This document shows, piece by piece, positions 1 through 11,855 of a DNA stretch of 64,000 bases (positions are counted from its first letter, which is position 1; every line of letters begins with the position of its first letter). Source of the DNA: Saccharum officinarum. Taxonomy: Eukaryota; Streptophyta; Magnoliopsida; Poales; Poaceae. The DNA lies in contig CM036191.1 in assembly GCA_020631735.1 (NCBI GenBank), positions 45,112,562-45,176,561 of the forward strand, read 5' to 3'. Under the pieces are notes generated by a model. The model was not told the DNA's origin and did not search any database. It worked only from the letters and a program-made list of their open reading frames with translations. The translations under genes were made by a program, and so were the position numbers.

Positions 1-2949
1 TCCTTAAGGAGAGAAACTAGAGTACCATAAAAACAGCCCAATGCTCTAGCCCTCTTGAGCCATGTTTCTATAAAGCATCTTTTAAACGTTTATTGCATAT
101 ACCATTAGTTAAGTTACAGATCATGGTTATTTATCTTGAGCACTAACATAAATACTACCCAATGCAATGTTCCACCGGTGTCAAGGTACAAGATACAAAA
201 GCTAAGATATCCTTAGGTGTAACAAGGTAGACACATGCACATGAATTAAGTGTATTAAAGGTGAATAGGAAACAAGGATGACCCCATGCTATACTCGCCT
301 TAGAACTTGCTTTATGCCCAAAGCAACTTGCTCTGAAAAACCTCAACTTAATCTTTTATTTGCAACTTCTGGCACTCAGCTTCTGGTCTTCATCTTCGGA
401 TCTTCGGCGCTCACGGATAGTCTTTCTTCTACTCGTAGATCATAGCAACCCAGCACACTAACAGACATACAAGCAAACAAATAGGGACAACTAAGAACAA
501 TACACCACACAAGAGAAAACAGCGTACTAAAAGAGAACTACCGGCTACGGTCACGAGAACATAAGAAACGCCGATAATGGAACTATGATGGAAAAGAAAC
601 GACTACCGAGAGTTTATATTATAAAAGAAACAATTACACGCTTAATTATCTTAATTGAATAAAAACCACGTGATAGTTATTAACTCAGATTACTTAAATT
701 ATATTCTAATTCCAAGCTGAGTTAAGACCAATCTTGTTTTATAAATATTGCCGTAGGGATTAAGCAAGTTCAATTTAAAGTTCGCAATATGAAAAGGAAC
801 ACGTGCATACTTAATAGTGCCTAATATATACAACTTGTTTAAACTAAGTAATAATAAATTAAGAATGCATTTATGTAGCAATTAATCATATTAATCACAT
901 TATCATTGATATAGGAAAAGCTGACGTAAAAGCATGGATTGTTATTCACGTTAAGGGGTAAAAAAAGAGCTCTGAATGACATCATATGAATAGATAATGT
1001 ATTAAACTTGCATGAAGCCAGAACGTAACAGGTAGCTTAACTGCAAACACATTGATGCTTACTGTTGGCGGGCTTTGAACATTGATGAACTTGTAGAGAG
1101 CAGGGAACTTGGCCTACATGCATGTGCTGACGTGAATAGCAACATATCCGGTTTTCTGGCTGATTGGAACACAGGCTATAGGACACGGCAGGCAGCAAAC
1201 GACGCTGGCTACTTCACCGGCTCGAGCAGTACAAGCATGGCCATGGCGACCATGGAAGGCCGGTACAGCTGTGGCATGTCGGCGGGCTGCGCCACATATG
1301 GTCGGCAACTGCTAATCGATAGGATGCAGGACACGTTATAAAAACAGATAGCATACTTGGCTTATGGCATGATGTAGACGATAGATGAAATATAGGGACT
1401 AAGACATGATGGAGGTGCTCACCGGTGGTCAGCTGCCGATGGCGTTGACAGGCCTGCTCATCTAGATGAGAAGTCCTCCAGCGACGAATCAACATGTGAG
1501 TCTGAGGAAAACTTGGACGATGGTTAATCTATTCTGGTTGGTCGATGGCGGAGCAGACGAGATGGGCGACAATCTGATGAAGTTTGTAGTGGTGGCGGTT
1601 GCCTCCTGTAGAACTCGGTGCGGCGCAAGGGATGGACATATGAACAGATCACGGCGGCGGCATACATGCGATGCTGTGGTGGATGGTCGGCGGCACCAGC
1701 TCATACAATCGGTGAGGCACCATGTGACCGCTGGCAAGCAAATAGCAGATTACTGGGAACAATGACTCGATCGGACAAGGCCAACCATGTGGGAGATCGA
1801 CTCATTGACAGGAACATGGCAGGCGGCCGTGCTTGCTGCCGAGGAGAGGCCGGCATGGCGTATGAGCGACAGGCTAGCGGCGGCAACAAAGCATGGCAGG
1901 GAAACTCGGAAGTTGCAGGTCGACGGCGGCGCGGCAGGGCTGCATGGGATTTGATCGATTGGCTTATGGGTTCTCCAGGTATTAAAGAAATACATGAAGC
2001 CAAGATTGATATTTATGGACGGGCACGGTGTGATGCACACGCCAAGGCGTGAAGACGGTGCGGGATGGAGGCAGACTCCAAATCAGAGCAAAGTCCGGCT
2101 CCTTCACGAGCTTGGAGCTTGTGTACAGATTTGTGTATGTGAATAATACGATTGTAGCTATGTATGTTTACATCCCGAAGATACATATAGCTGTATAAGC
2201 GAACCCAACGCCCAGTACAGCAAGAGGATTCAGGAATCAGGATAAAACGGGACACAATTATACACTTGCACAAGCTCGGTTAAACAATTCACGACTACTG
2301 TACTAATCTAGTAAAGAAGCTGCTGAAAACGCTCAACCCCATAACGGACAGGCAGAAAACGAAAAAGAGTCGGATAAGAAACAAGAAACAGCAGAATGAT
2401 CCTGCAAAGGGAAAACCGACAGAAATCAGGAAGATACATGGTTGCTGCTATAGGTTGGGAATATGCACGACGTACGTCCGATGCCCCGAGTACTTGTCGA
2501 GATTATTACAGGCATTGTGAAACCGTCTCCGGTGGCTACACGGAGAGCATTGGGATGAAGATAGCGGTCACTCGAACTCCATGATGGGGTTCTTGCCGTG
2601 GAGAAACGATTGATGGCGACGTAAAGCCCGGCGAGGCGGGTCACGCCAAACGGAGGCATCGCGAGTCGTGACGGAGGCGGCCTCCACCGAGTGGTGTCCG
2701 GCTCGGTTACGTGCTGGAGGAGGACGACGATGCCGCGTGGGCCTGGAATGGCAGCGACTCCAGACGCGGGTCAAGGCTGTCAGCGGGCAAAGAGAAGGGA
2801 GCTGGCTCCTTCGGCTTGGGCCAGGGAATGAGAAGGAGCAGCAGCAGATCGGGCTGAGCCACTCAGGTGAAAACAAGGGCGAGCAGGCCAGATCCTTCAG
2901 GCCAGAAACTGAGGAGAGGGGGAGCAGGCCAAGCGGGCCAAAAGAATCA
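1..2949. other. No recognisable gene; possible body of a minus-strand LTR
   Basis: The first 1 kb is AT-rich. From about 1070 to 2060 and again from 2640 to 2960 the base composition is GC-richer and several short overlapping ORFs occur on both strands. None shows a domain, a signal peptide or a plausible splice structure that I recognise. Because an LTR edge lies at 3218 on the minus strand, part of this stretch may be LTR sequence, but I could not find the other LTR edge or a primer binding site. Confidence 0.3.
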
Positions 2950-3218
2950 GAGGGTTGGGGAGAATTCCTTTTCTTTTTTCTTTCTAATTTTCCAAAGCCA
3001 TTTCAAATAGATTTTGAGTTCCTTTTTCACTTTTACCAAAAACCACACAATACAAAAGCTGAGATGCACCAGCATGCATGCACATACATGTTGCTAAACC
3101 TTCTGATAGATTTTAATTTAATGAAAAATATTATTTTTCTATGTTTTCATGAGCACAAAAATACATAATTAAATCATTTTAACTCTATTTTCAAAGGAGC
3201 AAATTTTAGGGTGTTACA
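2950..3218 (-). repeat. Probable terminal part of a Ty3/gypsy-type LTR
   Basis: On the plus strand the stretch ends in TTTTAGGGTGTTACA at 3218, so on the minus strand it begins TGTAACACCC, a common start of grass gypsy LTRs. The adjacent 250 bp are AT-rich with many A and T runs, as usual just inside such LTRs. The opposite edge, an internal region and a target duplication were not found, so this could be a solo or truncated LTR running leftward. The assignment rests on the terminal motif only. Confidence 0.4.
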
Positions 3219-4154
3219 AATGGATACAACAATGATGAGGAGGTTGCATGGCCAACCCTTCAACAAACAGTACAGGGAAGATCGGGGAAACAAAAGTTTA
3301 GTGATAGATTATATGCCCAAGACCCCTGAAAAGCATCTGCTTTCATCTTAGTGCTGGGAATATTTCAGTTTGTTCAGACAATGGATTGACAATGGTGTGA
3401 AGAGCTACTTACTTGGGGTCACATTCTGAGTGGCTGGCACCCCTTCATACATGTCTTTAGACGGTGCTGTGGATCATGGAATTGTTTGATTATTTATGTT
3501 GTCGATATGAGATCTGGTAGAGAGATAGATGTGAATGCAGGTTTTATGATTTCTGTAGTAAATTGGATTCACAATCTTACTCCATTCACGAAATATACAG
3601 GGGGCAACAGGGCATGTATAAGCATGCACCATATTGTGGATTTTGTCTTGTATTATATTGGCCCAATAGCTGACTTCTGCGGCAGTTGCACACTGGTTTA
3701 CCGATGACGTTTAACAATACGGCGAAGGATGTCCTGGCAACAGGAGACATGAAACTGCAAAAATCAAATGACACATCTTACTGCTTTTGATGTGAGATAA
3801 AGCCAGATTACCTCAGTACTTAATATATGATGGACTGGAGCATTCAAATTTTTTTGCTCGAATACATGGATTCTAGCTCATTCATTCAATAATCCCCCTG
3901 GTAGAATGCATGTGGGCACTTAACGGAATCGGATGGGAAAACATCATTAACCAGGGCTGATATCGGGTGTCATGACAGCAGAAAAATAACAATAACCAAG
4001 AGACCAGAGCTAGACGACGGGATGATGAACAAAGGCGACTGGACAGGACCAAGAAGAGCAAAAAAGTGCACGAGTATCAGGTCGGCGGCGGCGTCGGATT
4101 GTCGGGTCGAGAAAGAGACCGTACGAGTACGGCGAGCACGAGTACGACGTGTCC
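3219..4154. other. Unassigned intergenic sequence
   Basis: Moderately AT-rich single-copy-looking DNA directly after the LTR edge. No ORF with recognisable content, no repeat ends and no RNA gene were seen. Confidence 0.3.
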
Positions 4155-4331
4155 ATGGAGAAGCTCTACAAGTGCAACTACTGGGAGGACCCAGCCTACG
4201 CCAAAAAGATCGAATTCTTGGGGCTCGGGCTTGCGCGCAACGCCGCGCTCGACAACGAGTGCGAGCGCCTGTACCGGGCGTTCGAGGTCCAGTACCCAAA
4301 CCGTACGAAGCACACGGATATGAGTAGCTAG
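4155..4331 (+). CDS. Short uncharacterised ORF or gene fragment
   Basis: I do not recognise this protein. From the ATG at 4155 it has 58 residues and begins MEKLYKCNYWEDPAYAKKIE. The same frame stays open upstream with an acidic, aromatic stretch (YEYGEHEYDV) and no earlier ATG close by. The local GC content is clearly higher than on either side (about 4070-4330), which resembles a coding exon in AT-rich DNA. The product is charged, lacks a signal peptide or membrane segment and ends just before a pyrimidine-rich tract. It could be the last exon of a gene, a captured exon or chance. No partner exon was found. Confidence 0.25.
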   Translation: MEKLYKCNYWEDPAYAKKIEFLGLGLARNAALDNECERLYRAFEVQYPNRTKHTDMSS

Positions 4332-6479
4332 CTTTTCCTTTTCTTTCTTTTTTCTTTCTTTCTTTAGCCTTTGATTGAGAGAGGAAGCTGTTTTTAGTCC
4401 AGTCCAGGTCTTATATTTTGAAAATTGTGGATCGTTCTAAAAAAATCATTCTTATTTTTCTCCTAAAAAAACTAGCATTGTATTTGTATTCTCGACCAGT
4501 GTTGTCCTCTATATCGATAACCTCAAGTCCGTAGTCAATATTATAGACGGTAGAAAGCATGCATGGAGATAACATCGAGTCTGTAGTCAATAATACTTCT
4601 ACAGATGAAAGAAGAAAAAAACACTACGAAAACATGTTCATGCCTTGATGCTGAATGGATAAAAACGATTTCTCTGGCCGGTTTTAGCATCAGAACTCGT
4701 TGCTACTCTTTGGTAGTTGGCCTGTAGTGTCTACCGACACATTTGTAGCAACCACAAACTTGGAACTTGCCGCTCCGGAACCCAGCAAGTATATGATCTA
4801 AATCATCCAAACACACATAGATCACTGAAAAGGATTAACAAACAAAATCTAAAACTGAGTTACCAGTTGATAGCGTTAAATTATAAAGAATGAAATTCAA
4901 CAAGGTTCAATGTCGACGAGTCCCTAAATTCAGACAGCTCAGCACAGATCACTAAAAAAGATAAACAAACAAAATCTAAAACTGAGTATACCAGGTGATA
5001 CCGTTAAATTAAAACGGTAATGCTTCGACTCTGGGCGTCCGAACGGATACTCGAGTCTGGACGCCATCCGCGCACCGCCGCTCCAATGCCCTGGTCGTGC
5101 CGTGTCCAGCCTTCACGCGCCACTGCTCCCACGCAGCCCCCTGCCTGCTCCCATGTGACCCCGCACCCCACCGGAGACGACGATGACGACGGCTTTAGGG
5201 TTCCGGCAATGGCCTCCCTCACCGGCCTCTCCCCCTCTTTCTTCTCTAACTCCGGCGGCTATAGAAGGGGTTGGCTTGCCAGGCAGTGGGGATGGTTGTC
5301 GGGCGGTTTGGGGCACTGGCGGTGGTAGTGGTGGCTGGGCCAGTTCAGGGCGAGGGCGTCACTAGAGTTGTCGCTGGAGTTGGAGAAGTCAGGGTCGGGG
5401 CAGTGGCGGTGGGAGGGGGATGGGAAGGAGAGGCCGCTACGGGCGCAGTAGGATCTCGCCAGAGCTCTGCGGCCGCACTATGGTGAGACCCTACCATGCC
5501 ATGGTGGGGCAGTGACCAGTGGTGGAGGGCGGGGGATGGGCAGTCGAGTGCGGGAAGAAGGGGACAGAGGTGCCGCCGGCGGTGGGGAAGAAGGGCGCAG
5601 GGTGCAGGCGTGGTGCCAAAAATCAAATTCAGCACGTTTCAAAATGTCAAATAGTCCCTAGCCTCAGACAAGGCAACATATTATTCACGAAATGGCTCCT
5701 CTCACATCTAGACACTCGCGTGGTTTTTGGTCCTTGCAGTCCTGCACATATATGAAGAACTCCCGAGCACAACACTTCTCAAATAGGCCCATTATTAGAT
5801 CAGATTTCAAAGCATCAACAGTGATTGTGGGACTTTGTGGATCTATTCAGCATCACCAAAGAAAGCAAGAAGGGTGCATCAGCACGTATACATATTTCTA
5901 TATCCGAAAGAGCCAAACATGAGAAACAAGCATATAGCTATTAAAATAAAAAAAAAAAAAAATAACTCAACTGTAGTCTGCAGAAACAAGCATATCATTA
6001 ATATATCCAGACCAAAAGCCACCACATTTGCAGCAAGATGCTTAACAGATGCACTGGCCGCCTTCGATTTCTCATTTTTGACAAGATTAACTGTTTTCAT
6101 ATCAACTTTGATAAACCTCACAGCGAGCTACTATAATTACAAAAGGCATTGTCAATTCACTGAAATACTGGAAAGATATTTAAAATAGGAAAGTCCTATG
6201 AATTGATTATACCTTATTCACACAATCTGGCACAATAGCTAGTCTTTACTTTGGTAGTGTTAGCGAATGAGTCTTATGCTCTTATTAGCATGTGTTAGCA
6301 ACCAAGGACCACGATATAGTATGGATAAGTTTGGTGGGTAGAACTTGAGCCTCGCCGCAGCTAGCTCCGCTGTCGCCACCGCTGGCTCTGCCGTGCGGTG
6401 CCTTAGCCGAATACAAGTCGAAGTTCTCCTCTCCACAACTACCACTACTTGTCTCTCATAAGAGGGCAGAGGCGGGATT
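4332..6479. other. Intergenic DNA with a GC-rich patch, no confident gene
   Basis: AT-rich DNA interrupted by a GC-rich patch at about 5020-5620, where overlapping ORFs in several frames give low-complexity Gly/Pro/Ala/Arg products typical of unselected GC-rich sequence. A weakly protein-like open stretch on the minus strand (about 5690-5845) has acceptor-like and donor-like edges, but I cannot identify it. Confidence 0.3.
4813..5022. repeat. Direct repeat of about 80 bp, two copies
   Basis: The segment at about 4813-4891 (core AACAAACAAAATCTAAAACT) recurs at about 4940-5022 with the same core followed by GAGT, a similar ATAC/TACC stretch and GTTAAATT. The offset is about 127 bp. It is a local duplication with no terminal inverted repeats visible. 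Confidence 0.6.
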
Positions 6480-6630
6480 ACCCTCCGGTTTCATTAAAGG
6501 AAGCTTAATTAGGGGACCAGATTAATCTGGCCGGTGTCGTCGCTCACTTCCCGCGAGCGCGCCACCCGGGGTTCGAACCCGGGACCTCCGTTTCCAGAGT
6601 TTGGTCACTTGACCATCCTGACCGAACACC
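6480..6630 (-). repeat. SINE-like repeat with a tRNA(Leu)-like head
   Basis: Read on the minus strand, the sequence from 6622 begins GTCAGGATGGTCAAGTGACC, close to the start and A box of a plant tRNA-Leu. About 30-40 bp on it has a B box (GGGTTCGAACCCC, plus-strand 6569-6581). The downstream part does not close an acceptor stem, so it is not a tRNA gene. A head of this kind followed by unrelated sequence is the layout of tRNA-derived SINEs. No target duplication was confirmed and the 3' boundary is a guess. Confidence 0.4.
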
Positions 6631-6867
6631 CCTCCCAACTTGTCTCTCATTACACGGGCCTTAGTCAACTACAGCCACGTAGGGCCTGTTACTCTTGGGT
6701 TCGGCCTTCTAGCCCTTTTGGTCAGCCCACCTTTGCCTTCCTGAATAGCGCTGATGTCTTCATCCTTCTTCGCGGGAGGGACATGTGCTCTGGTGACACT
6801 CCTCCGCCCTTCAAGGATGGCTTGACCCTAAGCCGGTGCTCGAGGAAACTGCTGGCGAAGGGCGTTT

Positions 6868-8950
6868 TCATCTTCCATGTTGACAACTCAAGAGGAGTAC
6901 GAGACTAGCAGACAAGAACTTGGGCTGAGTCTTGTCGCGATGAAGATGCAGACGACGATCCAGAATCTCCAAAGATACCCGAAGATGCAGATGACCAATC
7001 TTGGCTATGAACAGGTAAGGCCCGAAGTAACGGAAACAGAGTTTGTTGGATAACCTAAGAGCAATAGGACTGAACGTATTCAAATAAACATAATCTCCCA
7101 CATCAAATGATCTTTCAGAATGTTTCTTTTCTGCTTGAGTTTTCATCTTCTTCTGAGCTCTGAGTAGATGTTGCTATAACAGTTGTTGCATGAGAGATCT
7201 GTCCTTAAGCCATTCATCCAAGTCTTCAACGGCACAATTTTCCACATTTATTCCTAGTTAGCGTGGCTCATGACCATAGAGAACATAAAATGGTGTCTTG
7301 TTTAATGAAGAAATGGAAGGATGTGTTGTACCAAAATTCAGCCAAAGACAGCCAATTAGACCACTTAGTAGGACAGGCATGAACAAAGCATCGGAGATAA
7401 GTTTCCAAACACTTGTTAACTCACTCCGTTTGTCTATCCGTTTGAGGGTGATATGCTAAACTCATGCGAAGTTCAGTGCCAATCAATTTGAATAGAGTTT
7501 GCCATAGGTTGCTTGTAAATATTTTATCTCTATCAGAAATCATGGCTAAGGGAAGTCCATGGAGTTTGAAAACAGATTCCATGTAATGGACAACAACTTG
7601 CATTGCAGTGGAAGGGTGGGAGAGGGGTATAAAGTGTGCATGCTTGGAGAATTTATCCACCACCACCAATATGGAGTAGTATTGCTTGGATTTTGGCAAC
7701 CCCTCAATGAAGTCTAAGGAAACCACCTGCCATGTAGTTTCAGGAACTGGCAGTGGTGACAAAAGTCCAGGATATGGCACCCTTTCAGGTTTGGCCTATT
7801 GACAGACAGAGCACTGAGAAACAAAGTCAGCAACAAACTGTTTCAGTTTTGGCCAAGCAAATAATTTCTTAATTCGGTGATAAGTGGCCTCCAAGATCGA
7901 GTGGCCTCCCAATGGACTGGCATGAAGAGCAGTGATGATTTTATGATGCAAATCATGCAGTGATCCCAACCACAATCTCTCTTTGAACTTGATAAGACCA
8001 TTGTTTAGAGAGAAATGACCAACTGGAGAAGAAACAGAGAGCTACTGTAGCAAATTCTGACAACTCAGGGTCTTGTATATATGCAGTTTGTAGGTCAGTC
8101 AACCAGATTGGTTGTAGAACTGAGGTAGCAGCTAATTCAGTTGATTCTTGATGGCTTGCTCAAGATTGAGCGCCAGCTACAGAATTTTCAGATCCCTTCT
8201 TGTATAGTATCTTGAAATTGAGTCCCATCAGTTTGGTCAATGCCTTGTGTTGCCACGGAGTAGTGAGACGCTGGTCATCCAAGTGTAACAGGCTTTTGTG
8301 ATCAGTTTTCAAAATGAATTCAGAGTGTTGCAAGTATGTGCGCCAATGATCAACTGCAATCATGATGGCTAAACATTCCTTGTCGTAAGTGGAGACCCTG
8401 GGATTTAGGACTAAGGGCCTTACTCACATAGGCCAGAGGATGTCCCTCTTGCTGAAGAACAGCACCAACAACTTTGTTAGAGGCATCGGTTTCAATACAA
8501 AATGGTTTACTGAAGTTTGTTAGTTGTAACACCGGTGCTGAGATCAAAGCTTGTTTCAAAGCATTAAATGCAGCTGAGTCTTATAGGTCCAAAGAAATAA
8601 TACATCTTTTTGAGTAAGGCCCTGTTTAGTTTCTAAAATTTTGCAAAATTTTTCAAGATTATCCGTCACATCGAATCTTTAGACGCATGCATGAAGCATT
8701 AAATATAAACAAAAAATAAAACTAATTATACAGTTTAGATGAAATTCATAAGATGAATCTTTTAAGCCTAATTAGACCATGATTAGACACTAATTGTCAA
8801 ATAACAACGAAAGTGCTATATTACCGTTTCCCAAAAAATTTCGCGAACTAAACGAGACCTAAATTGGTAAGTGGTTTGCTCAAAAGGCCAAAGTTCCGTG
8901 CTAACTTTCTGTAGTATGATACATGCTCTGACATTTGTCTAGTAGCTTGA
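6868..8950 (-). pseudogene. Ty3/gypsy pol pseudogene (RT, RNase H, integrase)
   Basis: Reading from high to low coordinates: 8950-8863 and 8617-8350 hold the RT C-terminal part and the start of RNase H (LLSKPLT before the MITE; ISAPVLQLTNF and FCIETDASN after it). 8363-8160 continues RNase H (ILKTDHKSLLHLDDQ). About 7860-7790 has the zinc-finger end (SQCSVCQ) followed by a stop. 7780-7421 is the integrase core (SLDFIEGLP, ILVVVDKFSKHAHFI, MISDRDKIF, AYHPQTDRQTE). 7146-6868 is the integrase C-terminal region (FDVGDYVYLNTF). This set and order are diagnostic for Ty3/gypsy rather than Copia, in which integrase precedes RT. It cannot encode a functional polyprotein. Confidence 0.85.
8618..8859. 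mobile_element. Tourist-type MITE (PIF/Harbinger), 242 bp
   Basis: The ends are GGCCCTGTTTAGTT and, read on the other strand, GGTCTCGTTTAGTT, flanked by TAA at 8615-8617 and 8860-8862. Imperfect terminal inverted repeats, a three-base TWA duplication and an AT-rich non-coding interior match Tourist MITEs of grasses. Removing the element and one TAA rejoins the gypsy RT sequence on both sides, so it inserted after the gypsy copy. The 3' half is related to the second Tourist at 13493-13736. Confidence 0.85.
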
Positions 8951-8962
8951 CTCTTGTCGATG

Positions 8963-10937
8963 AAAACAATGTAAGCGTTTTTATCCACTGTAAATTAGGA
9001 AACACCATTATGAGGCCATTAATGACATCATAATGAGAATTTAAATATCCTATACATGGTGACTGTACATGCTCTGGATAGAAGTGTTTCTAACCATACG
9101 CCATTGCTACTTTGACTTAGTAAACACCATCATCATATATGGTCCTACTTAGTAAACATCATCATCTCCTTGGTTGCAGGGAGACAGCTGAATATGCCCA
9201 TAGTTTACACAGGCCGTGAATCAAATAATGTACATGTAAGCACAAACGTGTATACACGTGAACTAGCATGTATATGATAATAACAAGTATGTTGAACTAG
9301 CACGTACGTATATATGCATAAATAATATTTAAGCACTAAAAATTTACAGTAAATTTATCCTAGCTCAAAAACTATGTTTCTTGGACCAAAAACTTACTAT
9401 TACTAATTAGAAGCTGCAACGTTAATTCTCACCAGATGCGTGAGAAAAAAATTAAAATTCCAAAAATTCTCATAATAATCAGAAACATCTAGACTTTAAT
9501 TTGTTACTCTAACCATCATCGCCAACAATAGCCATCAGATCTGTTTTGTTTTATAAAAAATAGCCATCTCTATATATGGTTATGAAAAATACATAAAATA
9601 ACCCCTAAATATGTATATAAACTATTTGATTGCCCATATATTGTAACAAGGAAAATAAAAAATTATATAATATGTAGTTTAATTTGATGTGAAAATTAAG
9701 AGGGCCACATGCTTCCGTACGTTGGCTTAGAATATTTATATGGAGACAGAATATGCAATAATTGTGAGATGGACCAAGCCTTGACCTGATCACGAGCCAC
9801 CCAACGCGATCCCTCCGAAAAACAACACAAACTATCCGTGCATTAGATCGGGTTCTGGTTATGAGTTATGATTTTCGACCTATGATCTGACCCAACTCCA
9901 AAAAACGACCTATGGTAGAAAAACATAAAAGACCGAGCAATAGCCCTACCCGCCAATGCATCTGGTCATGCCGAAGCTAAAGATTTTGACCCCACATTTT
10001 TCTAACTTGACCCAAAATTAACCTGACCTGACTTTTATTCATGCTAACGTTTTCTTATTTTTATTTTTTATATATATTTAAGAGTTAAATGCCCTAGAGG
10101 TCCATTAACTTATTATGTCGGAGTTTTAGTTAGGTCAATCAACTCTAAAAGTTAACTTATGCCCTACCCTCCTTACTCCCTCAACCTAGTCTCTCCTCTA
10201 TATATCTATGCTCCAGTGCTCAGCACCACCATTACCGGTCACCGAGCTGCTACTATCACCGGTGTTCCTCACGCTTGTGCTTCACCTCTGTCCAAGAAAT
10301 GTCCTGTACTAAGTCTGTCTTTTCCTCTTGTACCCTTTGCGCTCATTGGACACAAGAAACTGTGTTGAGCTTCAAACTCGTTATCCTGCAGCTGCCATGG
10401 TCGAGCTTTCAGCTCGCGTTCACTGCCGTTCCCACCTGTGATGGCCATCACTACTTCAATGAGTGTGTGGTTGAGTCTGCCGTGGTCCCATCGTTTCCGT
10501 GCACATGCAGTCGGGGCAAGTCTATGTCGGACCACCAAGTTTGTTGTTATCCTCTACCTTCTGTCCACCGTTGACCGCCTGACGAGGACGCCCATCGCAG
10601 GCTCCACCTGACATATTAAAACCACCCTCAGGGTGCGGGGGTGAGTGGTGAAGCTCACGGTCTCATCCATTATAGCCGGCGAGTGCTCCCTTGGTCGAAT
10701 CAGCACCTCGCCACCATACTTGTGCCTATGTTTATTTGGGGAAGAGAGAAGAGCAAGCAGATCACTTGTGGGACACACACGCCACCACGTCTCCACAAAC
10801 TACTACAGAACTCACATTCAGTGTTGGCCCATCACCGCCGGTTTCTTTGAAAAAAAATGTTAAAAGACTAGTATACTTTTTTTTTTGCCTATGGTATATA
10901 TTTATTTTGCGTGTTAAAGAACTGGAACCACATCCCG
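8963..10937. other. AT-rich intergenic DNA, no gene seen
   Basis: Mostly AT-rich with long A/T runs. A GC-richer patch at about 10160-10560 has short ORFs in several frames without recognisable content. No RNA gene or complete transposable element was identified. Confidence 0.3.
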
Positions 10938-11160
10938 TTCCATCCAGCACTTTTAGGATGCTCTAAATAAATTGGATTGTGACCAGAAACAAGAAATTGT
11001 AAGGTTCGAACTTGGTTGAAGCAGATATATATGGCCGCATCATAATGCATGCATCTCTAATTAACATAGAGCATACGAAACAAGCCCGAACGCTATAATC
11101 TCTTGTTTCTGGTCACGGTCCAATTTATGCGGTCCATCCCAAAAGCGCTTGCAGAGAACG
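10938..11160. repeat. Long imperfect foldback (inverted repeat)
   Basis: The left arm (about 10938-11025) and the right arm (about 11071-11160) are reverse complements with mismatches. The best-conserved core is AAATTGG..GTGACCAGAAACAAGA at 10969-10997, matched in reverse at about 11098-11126. The pairing extends outward through CACTTTTAGGATG on the left against CATCCCAAAAGCG on the right. The loop is about 45 bp. It may be a foldback MITE or a hairpin RNA source. I saw no target duplication, so the exact ends are uncertain. Confidence 0.65.
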
Positions 11161-11692
11161 AATGTTTGACCCAATTTTCTGTCAATTTTTCTGTATATAC
11201 AACCGACACACAATATAAATCTACCGTACTACAGGGAAGCATAAATAATACGAACAATATAAATTTACAATAGAACAAGAAAAAAGGTATGAAAATTTCA
11301 ATAATTAATATACTGTGAAACTAAGAAATTAAGCACAGACTAAAAAAGGTATCAGTTGATCGAACATAATAACCATAACACTCTATCGAGAGAAGGGGGA
11401 AAACGAGCCGCAGGGAATCGGCCCCTGACAACAAGAGGACAACTTAGCAATACAAATTTAAACCATGTGTGCCCTCGCTCCTATATATACGACTATAATA
11501 ATTCAAAAGGCCTGAATGCAACGTAGTTCTGTTGCCGTGTGTTTTCCTTGTTCAACTTTTGAGTCTGAGTGTTTGACCATGTGTTATAACGGAGCTGATT
11601 GGTAATCAATTTGAAAGGCATTTGCGTAGCATTAAAATTAAATTATCAGATCTGATTTGTTATACCACAACAAGAATCGCTGCTCCGATGTA

Positions 11693-11855
11693 CTCCCTCT
11701 GTCTCAAAATAGATGTCATTCTCACTTTTCGAGAAGTCAAGTACTTTTAATTTTGACCAAATATACATAAAAAATATTAATATTTATAATACAAAATTAG
11801 TGCATTAGCTAGACGTTGAATATACTTTCGTAATAAACTTATTTAGAGATAAAGC
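11693..11855. mobile_element. Truncated Stowaway-like MITE
   Basis: The left end CTCCCTCTGTCTCAAAATAG follows a TA dinucleotide at 11691-11692, matching the well-known grass Stowaway terminus. The interior (AAGTACTTTTAATTTTGACC, then CTAGACGTTGAATATA) also fits. The expected GGAGGGAGTA right end is absent, so the copy is truncated near 11855. Confidence 0.65.

Larger units (their letters stand above)
6868..8962 (-). mobile_element. Decayed Ty3/gypsy retrotransposon (pol fragment)
   Basis: A truncated Ty3/gypsy element on the minus strand carrying, in order, the end of reverse transcriptase, RNase H, the zinc-binding and catalytic parts of integrase and the integrase C-terminal region. No gag, protease or LTR is attached, so both ends are missing. 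A Tourist MITE (8618-8859) sits within the RT. Many stops and frame changes show it is an old relic. The neighbouring DNA is unrelated, so the element was broken before or during later insertions. Confidence 0.85.

Noticed and set aside
1618..2052. A 144-codon ORF in the first 2 kb
   Set aside because: No domain, skewed composition and overlapping ORFs of similar length on the other strand.
4628..4700. A further CACTA terminus (CACTACGAAAACATG)
   Set aside because: No subterminal repeats and no partner end; the short match could be chance.
6565..6625. tRNA gene on the minus strand
   Set aside because: A and B boxes are present, but acceptor and anticodon stems do not form, so it is treated as a SINE head.
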